Below are positions 47,186 to 53,536 of a stretch of 53,536 nucleotides of DNA, in pieces. This DNA is from an uncultured Methylococcaceae bacterium (GTDB taxonomy: Bacteria; Pseudomonadota; Gammaproteobacteria; Methylococcales; Methylomonadaceae), in NCBI GenBank assembly GCA_903945375.1, contig CAJAVP010000057.1:1-53536 (forward strand). Direction: 5' to 3'. The position numbers were made by a program, and so were the translations under genes. The first letter of the stretch is position 1. Every line of letters starts with the position of its first letter. The notes beneath the pieces were generated by a model. It worked only from the letters and a program-made list of their open reading frames with translations. It was not told the DNA's origin and did no database searches.

Positions 47186-48637
47186 TTAGGCAATCAATTC
47201 CTTAATAACCTTGCCATAAACCACCGTAGGACGCTCCGAACGACCTTGGTATTTATAAATTAATTTCAGATGATCCAAGCCCATTTGGTTAAGCACCGTG
47301 GCGTGCAAATCATAAGTGTCAACGGCTTTGCTTTTATCTGCTACTTGCAAACCAATGTCATCGGTTTCACCATATGTTGTACCGGCTTTAACACCACCAC
47401 CCGCTAACCATTGTGTGTAACCCCAAGCATTATGGTCACGCCCTGAGCCACTTTCACCCCATGAGGTTCGTCCAAACTCAGATGTCCACACCACTAAGGT
47501 GGAATCTAACAACCCCAAAGCTTTCAAATCAGTCAGTAAACCCGCAATCGGCTTATCAACGATACGAGCATGTTTGCCGTGATTTTCTTCTAGCTTGGTG
47601 TGAGCATCCCAATCTCTTTCATCACCATCCACGTCAACAGGACCGCTAACGACTTGAATAAAACGGACACCGCGTTCTACCAAGCGGCGGGCACGTAGCA
47701 AGTTAGTACCATATTCTTTGGTGACATCATTATCCAAACCATAAAGAGCTTTAGTCGCAGTCGATTCTTTGCTCAAATCAACCGCCTCTGGAGCTGATGT
47801 TTGCATACGCTCCGCCAGCTCATACGCTCTAACACGCGCTTGCAGCTCAGAATCGTCGGGATAGGCTTGATCTTTTAATTCATTCAATTGTTTCAATAAA
47901 CCCAAGCTATCCTTTTGTTGAGAGGCAGCCACCAACTCTGGACGTTCCAAATGCAAAATAGGTGATGAGCCAGAACGGAACGCAGTACCTTGATAAACAG
48001 CAGGCAAAAAACCGGAACTCCAATTAATCGAACCGCCGGTAGGCTCTTTTTTACCGTTGTATAACACCACAAAAGCCGGTAAGTCGGGATTGGCACTCCC
48101 CAAAGCATACTGAATCCACGCTCCGAGCGAAGGCCGCCCAGGATTCAAGCCTCCGCTGTTTAACTTAAGAATGGAAATATCATGCGTCGCCCCCACCGTC
48201 ACACTGGACTTTATAAAGGTCATTTTGTCGGCGTGTTGCGCCATATTTGGTAATAAGTCAGAAAACCATGCACCGCTCTCGCCGTATTGTTTCCAAGTCC
48301 GGTTAGAAACGTATAACTTGCCAAGACCACCTTGGGTACTGGTTTTAATGCCTTGCAGAAAAGACTTTGGTACTTCTTGCCCTGCCAATTTAATTAATTC
48401 TGGTTTGTAGTCGTACAAATCCAAAGTACTTGGTGCACCGTGCTGATGTAGCCATATCACTGATTTGACCTTGCCTGGAAAATGCGGCTGCTTAGACGCC
48501 AATGGATCAGCCAACTCAGCGGCCAAAGCACTAGAAATAAATCCGCCCTCAAGACTTGGCAAAAAACGACTTGCCGCCAAAGCACCCAAACCGATGCCTG
48601 TTTTTACTAAAAAATCTCTTCGCGATTGAATGTTCAT
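47186..48637 (-). CDS. DUF1501 family protein with twin-arginine signal
   Basis: A 483-residue exported protein. The N-terminus has the twin-arginine motif SRRDFL (5-10) and a long hydrophobic stretch to about 40, so it is exported folded. Mature features include KSVIWLHQHGAPS (an alkaline-phosphatase-like metal-binding start), GATHDISILKLNSGG, VVWTSEFGRTSWGE and RDHNAWGYTQW, the signature region of DUF1501. The fold is related to alkaline phosphatase/sulfatases but the activity is unknown. It follows the DUF1549/DUF1553 gene by 34 bp. This pairing is characteristic of Planctomycetes and Verrucomicrobia, so transfer from such a donor is possible. Confidence 0.9.
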   Translation of the reverse strand: MNIQSRRDFLVKTGIGLGALAASRFLPSLEGGFISSALAAELADPLASKQPHFPGKVKSVIWLHQHGAPSTLDLYDYKPELIKLAGQEVPKSFLQGIKTSTQGGLGKLYVSNRTWKQYGESGAWFSDLLPNMAQHADKMTFIKSSVTVGATHDISILKLNSGGLNPGRPSLGAWIQYALGSANPDLPAFVVLYNGKKEPTGGSINWSSGFLPAVYQGTAFRSGSSPILHLERPELVAASQQKDSLGLLKQLNELKDQAYPDDSELQARVRAYELAERMQTSAPEAVDLSKESTATKALYGLDNDVTKEYGTNLLRARRLVERGVRFIQVVSGPVDVDGDERDWDAHTKLEENHGKHARIVDKPIAGLLTDLKALGLLDSTLVVWTSEFGRTSWGESGSGRDHNAWGYTQWLAGGGVKAGTTYGETDDIGLQVADKSKAVDTYDLHATVLNQMGLDHLKLIYKYQGRSERPTVVYGKVIKELIA

Positions 48638-48671
48638 AGGTGTTTCCTCTTAAATTTGAGCGTGAGTTTGA

Positions 48672-51128
48672 CTAAAATCGGTAGATAAATTCATTTGAGT
48701 TCGCCACCGTGTGAACTAAATCGACAAATGCGGCGGCACGAATAGGGTCAATTTTTTGCTCGCCTTTCAAGCCCGTCGGGATACTCACCGCAAACTTGCC
48801 TTCCGAGGTTTTATCTCTGACCGTCTTTTCGTGTTCATTCAAAAACTTTTGCAACAAGTTTTTTTCGGTATCCGTCGCCGAGCGAGCAAACAAGATTTGA
48901 TACAACTTATCCAATTGCGCGGACTCGTCCTTGCCCGCTTCATTAATTACCCTACCCGCCAAGGCTTGTGACCAGCTAAATACCAAGTCGCTGTTAAACA
49001 AAGCCAATGATTGCAGAGGTGATGTTGTGACATCCCGTCTGCTGTGCGCTTCTTGAGCGGAAGCCATGTTAAAGGTTTCCAATAAGGGATAAGGCACACT
49101 GCGACGTGTGAAGATGTACAAACTGCGACGGTTTTGATCGTGCGGATCTTTGGAAACTTCCCAAGCATTACCCGCACCTAAGTTGGCAGGAACCGGAGGA
49201 AATACACTAGGACCACCGACTTTGTCTTCCAACTTGCTCGATGCCGCCAATAAGGAATCGCGAATCTGCTCCGCTTCCAGACGCTTTCTAGGGAAAACAG
49301 CGAGTAACTTGTTATCAGGATCCGCTTGGGCAACATCATCTCTATGTGCAGAGGATTGGCGATACACGCTGGATAATAAGATATCGCGATGTAGTTTTTT
49401 GATGCTCCAGCCCTGTTTGACGAAATTATCAGCAAGATAATCGAGTAACTCTGGATTAGTCGGTTTTTGTCCCGCTTTGCCAAAATCACTGACTGTTTCC
49501 ACAATACCGCGCCCAAAATACTCTTCCCAAATCCGATTGACATATACCCTTGCGGTCAACGGATTGTTGTCACTGGCAATCCAATTTGCCAGCGCAGCAC
49601 GTCTTCCAGATGAGAATGACGTAGGCTTAATATCTGGCTCCTCGTCAGTAATAGCTTCTGGGAATGCGGGCTTGACCTCATCCAAAGGCCGTTCATGATC
49701 GCCGCCAAAAAACACATAACTCGGCGGCGCATCGGCATGACCTAATTCAGTCATGGCAGTAATTTCATTTGAACCACCTTTGGGTTTAAGTTCATTGAAT
49801 TTTTTCAACTCTTCCGTCAGCTTGTCGTATTCCGTCCATTTTTCAACAATCTCCTTACTATAATTTTTGTCATTACCCTTACTATCCGCAACGTCCCGCA
49901 GGAAGGCGGCTAAACTACGTTCGTCAGTGATATAAACTAAACGATGGTTAATCCAGCGATCTTGGGCATTCCACTCGTTTTGCGGCTTAAAAATCGCTTC
50001 TCGGCTATCGGTCAAATAGCGTTCTTTATGATGCTGTATGGCCTTATCCCTAACACTATCAAGAATTTCTTTTTGCTTAGCCCGAATGTCTTTGGTCGCA
50101 TTTTCCCATTTGGCAAGAGCCGCTTCATAATTCTGCTCAATCTCACCTTTTTTGGCGACAGGTATATTTTCCACCGCGCTGACATTGGCAAAAAATGACT
50201 GTAACGAGTAATAGTCTTTTTGGCTAATTTTGTCGAATTTGTGATTATGGCAGCGGGCGCATTCTACGGTTTGCCCCAAAAACACCTTGCCTACCGTGTC
50301 CGTGATGTCAGTTGTAATCTGATATTTGCGTTGTACCAAATCCCGTGAATTGTGATTGTCTGGGAAATTTGCCATATAGCCCGTAGCGATCAAAGCATCC
50401 TGATTGTCAGGCCAAATTTCATCGCCTGCCAATTGCTCTTGAATAAAACGAGAATAGGGTTTGTCTTGATTAAACGCATTGATAACATAATCGCGGTAAC
50501 GCCATAAATTAGGTCGCGTATCATCATTTTGAAAGCCTGTGCTGTCCGCATAACGTGCTAAATCCAACCAACGTCTAGCTTGACGTTCGCCATATTTAGG
50601 CGAGGACAACAAGCGATCAACCAATTTTTCGTAAGCATTGGGCGCGGAGTCTTCGGTAAAATCCTTCACTTGCTCAGGTGTCGGAATGATGCCCCAGACA
50701 TCTAAAGTGGCACGGCGAATAAAAGCGGCACGGTCTGCATCAGGTGACGGCTTGATACCCTTAGCTTCCAATTTTGCTAAGACAAACGCATCAATCGGGC
50801 TTCGCGCCCAGCTTTTGTCACTCACTGATGGGGCGGCTGGACGCTGTATTGGCTGGTATGACCAATGGTTAGACTTCGCGCTGGATTTAAGCTCAGCGAC
50901 GACGGTTTTGTCTACATCCTTTTTTTCTCCAGCAACTTCCGCTTTAAGCTGCGCACTAGGAGTCGCCGCACCAATCGTCGCAACGGGATTGCTGAACAAA
51001 TCCGACTGCGCTGCACTCACGCCAATCGCACCCACGGCATTATTAAACAGATCTTGTTCTGCGCCGACATCAATCGCCACCGTGCCAGACATGACACACA
51101 AAACGGCAAGATATAATTTATTTCTCAT
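48672..51128 (-). CDS. DUF1549/DUF1553 (PSCyt2-PSD1) protein with CxxCH site
   Basis: An 818-residue exported protein. The signal peptide ends near residue 23 (VGA). Residues about 24-50 hold two similar stretches, DLFNNAVGAIG and DLFSNPVATIG, before a linker. DUF1549 spans about 105-330, with SPIDAFVLAKLEAKG, RRATLDVWGIIPTPEQV and a haem-type CARCH (290-294) followed by NHKFD. A middle helical region is at about 345-470. DUF1553 spans about 530-790, with RVYVNRIWEEYFGRGIV and RRDVTTSPLQSLALFN. The planctomycete version often has a leading PSCyt1 cytochrome domain, which is absent here. The function of the family is unknown. It is the second gene of the minus-strand run and lies 27 bp after the rhodanese-like gene. 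Confidence 0.92.
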   Translation of the reverse strand: MRNKLYLAVLCVMSGTVAIDVGAEQDLFNNAVGAIGVSAAQSDLFSNPVATIGAATPSAQLKAEVAGEKKDVDKTVVAELKSSAKSNHWSYQPIQRPAAPSVSDKSWARSPIDAFVLAKLEAKGIKPSPDADRAAFIRRATLDVWGIIPTPEQVKDFTEDSAPNAYEKLVDRLLSSPKYGERQARRWLDLARYADSTGFQNDDTRPNLWRYRDYVINAFNQDKPYSRFIQEQLAGDEIWPDNQDALIATGYMANFPDNHNSRDLVQRKYQITTDITDTVGKVFLGQTVECARCHNHKFDKISQKDYYSLQSFFANVSAVENIPVAKKGEIEQNYEAALAKWENATKDIRAKQKEILDSVRDKAIQHHKERYLTDSREAIFKPQNEWNAQDRWINHRLVYITDERSLAAFLRDVADSKGNDKNYSKEIVEKWTEYDKLTEELKKFNELKPKGGSNEITAMTELGHADAPPSYVFFGGDHERPLDEVKPAFPEAITDEEPDIKPTSFSSGRRAALANWIASDNNPLTARVYVNRIWEEYFGRGIVETVSDFGKAGQKPTNPELLDYLADNFVKQGWSIKKLHRDILLSSVYRQSSAHRDDVAQADPDNKLLAVFPRKRLEAEQIRDSLLAASSKLEDKVGGPSVFPPVPANLGAGNAWEVSKDPHDQNRRSLYIFTRRSVPYPLLETFNMASAQEAHSRRDVTTSPLQSLALFNSDLVFSWSQALAGRVINEAGKDESAQLDKLYQILFARSATDTEKNLLQKFLNEHEKTVRDKTSEGKFAVSIPTGLKGEQKIDPIRAAAFVDLVHTVANSNEFIYRF

Positions 51129-51155
51129 TACTATTCTCCAAAATATAAAAAAATT

Positions 51156-51647
51156 TTACGGCTTTGGTTTTTCTGTAACGGGTTTAGCAGGTGGCTCAAG
51201 CTTTAATAACTGCCCACCCTCTTCTTCATAATTTTGTGACCCGACCGCCCCCGCCACTTGAAAGCCTTTTTCTGCGAGTAAATCAGCCGCTTTGCCAGCA
51301 CGCCCCGCGTGATTAGATACCGTAATAATCGCCCTATCTTTAGGAATAAAGGCGGAGTACTTGTCCAAATCAGCTAATTGGATGCTGAGATAAGCCGGAA
51401 AACCACCTAGTTTTCCAACTTCATCAGGACGACGCACATCAATCAAAACCAATTTATCTGGCTTCGCCAACAAGACATCAAACTGGCGGCGGTTGAGTTT
51501 TGGCGACTTAGCGGTATACGGATGCTCAGCAGGTTTTACTGCTTCTTTGGCTTGAGTCGTCTCTTTGGTGGGCGAGTCAGCGGCAATAGCAAGCGAAGAG
51601 GCGAGTACCGATAACACAATAACTAAAAGTTTGGCTGAAATATTCAT
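51156..51647 (-). CDS. Exported rhodanese-like protein without catalytic cysteine
   Basis: A 163-residue protein. The frame extends to 51737, but the ATG at 51647 begins a good signal peptide (MNISAKLLVIVLSVLASS, cleavage near AIAAD). The Shine-Dalgarno site is weak. The rhodanese core is at about 55-140, with VLIDVRRPDEVGKLGG and the active loop position SNHAGRAGKAADLLAEKGF. There the usual C-x-x-G-x-R becomes S-N-H-A-G-R, so the sulfur-carrying cysteine is replaced. A lysine/proline-rich tail ends the protein. A non-catalytic scaffold or sensor role is likely. It lies 27 bp before the DUF1549/DUF1553 gene. Confidence 0.8.
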   Translation of the reverse strand: MNISAKLLVIVLSVLASSLAIAADSPTKETTQAKEAVKPAEHPYTAKSPKLNRRQFDVLLAKPDKLVLIDVRRPDEVGKLGGFPAYLSIQLADLDKYSAFIPKDRAIITVSNHAGRAGKAADLLAEKGFQVAGAVGSQNYEEEGGQLLKLEPPAKPVTEKPKP

Positions 51648-52048
51648 AATTAAGGTTTTTCCGTGATGAGGGCTGAAATCTAATATCTTGATACCTAAAG
51701 GTTTCACTACTTTCAATCTGATTAAAGCACCTATCATGCCAGTTTATTACAGCAGCTCCGAAATCAGTATAAAAAAAATAACTTATTGTTTTATAATTAA
51801 AATAACCTGCTATACCTGACTATAATTTGTGCCTCAATCCACAGCAACTTAGCAATCCAGCTTTCACCTGTTGATATTCATATACCTAAGTAACACAGGT
51901 GCTAAAAAACAAACAGGCTTAGTGTTTATGCAAGGTATGAGTAAGTGAATTTATAGTTGCCGTGATTTCAGATTGCGTCAGTAAGCTTTTATTGGAGTTC
52001 AATAAAACATGACTGCGCCGAAGTTTTATTGAATTTAACGCCCGAGGC
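51648..52048. other. Intergenic region upstream of the DUF1549/DUF1501 gene cluster
   Basis: About 400 bp between the MBL lipoprotein gene and the rhodanese-like gene, both leftward. It is AT-rich (51700-51960) with no clear sigma-70 box that I would call. Its right part holds the hairpin at 51998-52033. It is the natural place for a promoter for the downstream cluster. Confidence 0.4.
51998..52033 (-). terminator. Candidate hairpin terminator after the MBL lipoprotein gene
   Basis: An 11-bp stem TTCAATAAAAC/GTTTTATTGAA with a 14-base GC-rich loop lies just past the stop of the MBL gene on the minus strand. There is no T-run beyond the arm itself, so strength is uncertain. If it works, the downstream cluster is a separate transcript. 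Confidence 0.5.
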
Positions 52049-53518
52049 TCAATTTAAAGCGCGTGACAAACCAATCACCCGCCGCAAATCATCTAACTTC
52101 ACCACTCCTGGGCCATGCAAAGCGGCGATTTTATCGACATCCAAACCTCGCTTTTGGATATTTTCATACAAATTAATCGAATAAGGATTAGGTGAACTCG
52201 GTGGCGGTACATTAGCCGCAGTCGGGGTATAGGCATCCGCTTCGATCAAGATTTTTTCCGCTGGGAGATAAACCAGAGCAAAGGCATCGTTGTGACCATT
52301 TCCGGCAATAGAGTGGATTTCTATTGTCCGTTTGCCGTCCGACAACACGTGCTTATCCAAAAAGGTTTTAAAGTTAGCGGGTTTGTTTGAGCTTGCCAAT
52401 CGGTCGGGCTTGATCGTCCGTTCTGCTGACCAAGATTGTTCATAATACGGCTGGTTTTGTTGCTGTGTCACAATCGTTGCTCCAGCATCAACAAACGTAC
52501 GCAAACCGCCAGAATGGTCAAAATGCGCGTGGGTGTTAAGCAAATATCTGATAGTTTTATTGGGAATAATTTCTTTGACTTTAGCAATGACCGCTAACGA
52601 GCGTTCTTCATTAAGCGGTGCTTCAACCAGCACCACATGATCGTGCTGCTCAATAGCAACACTATGATGCGTACCTCCGGTCAGATAAAACACACCTTTG
52701 GCGAGTTCCGTTGATTTGACGGGTGGCGCTTTAAAATTCTTGATGTCAGTGGGGACAGACAAGGCTAGCGGCGGATTTAATTTGACTTCCGTCACCTTCA
52801 AATCCAACACCGGAAAACCACCTTGTGTCCGCTCAATGTGACGTGGAAACGGTACGCCACCAAAATCTTGGTAATCTGAAAACGTAGTTTCCACTAAGGT
52901 ATCGCCCAGAATCGGATTATCAATCCATGTCTGTATCCGTTCGACTTGATGATTGGCGTTGATAAATCCGATGTAGCGATACTTGCCATCCACCGTAAAC
53001 GTCACATTCGCCCCCTCATTTAATGCTTGGGATGTCGCTTGATGGGCAATGGCGGCTTTCAAAAAACCTTGTGGCGTTGCCCAGATTTCAGCAATACGTT
53101 CTTCAACAGCAAGTGGCTGTGCAGTTGCAACCGCCTCAGTAGTGGGCGATGTATTCGGTGGTGGCGCAAGATTCCACGCATAATTACCGCTCACATATTG
53201 ATCCTGCTTTTGCTCGATCGGAATGGGTCGCAAACGCTTCGGCTCGACCGTTTGTTTACGAGTCATCTGCACTCTAGCACTGGCATTGTCATAATTAACA
53301 TCCGCAGTATATCGACTAAGCTCAAATTGAGGCCAGGGCAAACCTGGATTAGGCGCTTGTCCAAACTGGAACCAACGCCCCGTCCCAGAAAACTCGATGG
53401 TATGCAGCTTAGCAACAGCCAAGGCATCAGAGGCCGTTTGCAAAGGTTGATGGGGTAAACTGACACAGCCGCCCAGTACAATTGTCAAGCCAACAACGGG
53501 TAACATGAATTGACGCAT
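52049..53518 (-). CDS. MBL-fold metallohydrolase lipoprotein
   Basis: A 489-residue envelope protein. I start at the ATG at 53518, which has AGAGG upstream; the frame runs on to the window edge through a TTG that is not needed. The signal has the lipobox LGGC. Residues about 25-270 are a beta-rich domain of unrecognised type. The metallo-beta-lactamase fold covers about 275-489, with metal ligands in NTHAHFDHSGG (HxHxDH), GNGHNDAF, EADAYTP and LHGPG. It resembles the zinc hydrolases with MBL folds in quinoprotein-linked systems, but the substrate cannot be told. It is separated from the rhodanese-like gene by 401 bp. Confidence 0.85.
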   Translation of the reverse strand: MRQFMLPVVGLTIVLGGCVSLPHQPLQTASDALAVAKLHTIEFSGTGRWFQFGQAPNPGLPWPQFELSRYTADVNYDNASARVQMTRKQTVEPKRLRPIPIEQKQDQYVSGNYAWNLAPPPNTSPTTEAVATAQPLAVEERIAEIWATPQGFLKAAIAHQATSQALNEGANVTFTVDGKYRYIGFINANHQVERIQTWIDNPILGDTLVETTFSDYQDFGGVPFPRHIERTQGGFPVLDLKVTEVKLNPPLALSVPTDIKNFKAPPVKSTELAKGVFYLTGGTHHSVAIEQHDHVVLVEAPLNEERSLAVIAKVKEIIPNKTIRYLLNTHAHFDHSGGLRTFVDAGATIVTQQQNQPYYEQSWSAERTIKPDRLASSNKPANFKTFLDKHVLSDGKRTIEIHSIAGNGHNDAFALVYLPAEKILIEADAYTPTAANVPPPSSPNPYSINLYENIQKRGLDVDKIAALHGPGVVKLDDLRRVIGLSRALN

Positions 53519-53536
53519 AGAAAACCTCTTAAGCAA

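Noticed and set aside
50638-51231. Plus-strand open frame of 197 codons opposite the DUF1549/DUF1553 gene
   Set aside because: It overlaps the signal peptide and conserved start of the minus-strand gene and shows no family features.

Overview
The window reads as a contiguous piece of a gammaproteobacterial chromosome, with GC in the mid-40s percent by eye. Housekeeping genes (recQ, argC, trmJ-cysE, suhB, lysC, clpB) are of gammaproteobacterial type. They are mixed with gene families common in Methylococcales/Thiotrichales-like bacteria: coiled-coil/PD-(D/E)XK-like proteins, a DUF1640-like coiled-coil membrane protein, MASE1-PAS-GGDEF proteins, and palindromic intergenic repeats of the GTTCCCA...TGGGAAC kind. 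No marker in the window fixes the genus. A methanotroph-like gammaproteobacterium is a guess. No rRNA, tRNA, CRISPR array, prophage or intact insertion sequence was seen.

Layout. 1-1.9 kb: the 3' end of glgC, overlapping recQ by one base. 2.1-5.5 kb: a receiver-less sigma-54 activator (SfnR-like) divergent from a secreted PstS-like binding protein. The gap between them holds a good sigma-54 promoter and a 20-bp perfect palindrome at activator-site distance. 5.7-15 kb (minus): a MASE1/PAS/GGDEF diguanylate cyclase, a very large multidomain glycosyltransferase (rhamnan-synthesis type) and an HDOD signalling protein. 15-21.4 kb: sseA with a quinone oxidoreductase, argC, a coiled-coil nuclease-like gene, cysE-trmJ, and divergent suhB. 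21.5-29.4 kb: an RTX repeat protein and a CxxCH secreted protein, an FNR-type iron-sulfur regulator, a second MASE1/PAS/GGDEF protein with a duplicated about 240-bp noncoding unit upstream of it, and an AraC-type regulator with a 38-bp near-perfect palindrome in front. 29.7-34.4 kb: lysC, clpB with a textbook sigma-32 promoter, and a coiled-coil membrane protein built on exact 54-bp tandem repeats. 34.4-43.5 kb (minus): a complete MdtABC/MuxABC-type RND efflux operon with its outer-membrane lipoprotein.

43.6-53.5 kb (minus) is the most unusual part. It is a run of eight exported or membrane proteins, all in one direction: an MBL-fold lipoprotein, a rhodanese domain lacking its catalytic cysteine, a DUF1549/DUF1553 protein with a CxxCH site, a twin-arginine DUF1501 protein, a small cytochrome c'-like protein with an atypical CxxxCH motif, a periplasmic peroxiredoxin, a diheme c4-type cytochrome and a PepSY-TM protein. 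DUF1549/DUF1553 and DUF1501 are best known as tandem genes in Planctomycetes and Verrucomicrobia. Their presence here among cytochromes, a peroxiredoxin and a PepSY membrane protein suggests an undescribed extracytoplasmic redox module. Its substrate cannot be read from the sequence.

Several starts were placed inside longer open frames: argC, suhB, clpB, the coiled-coil protein at 33.9 kb, mdtC, the PepSY protein, the rhodanese-like protein and the MBL lipoprotein. The choice was based on family length, Shine-Dalgarno sites, signal peptides or promoter position.
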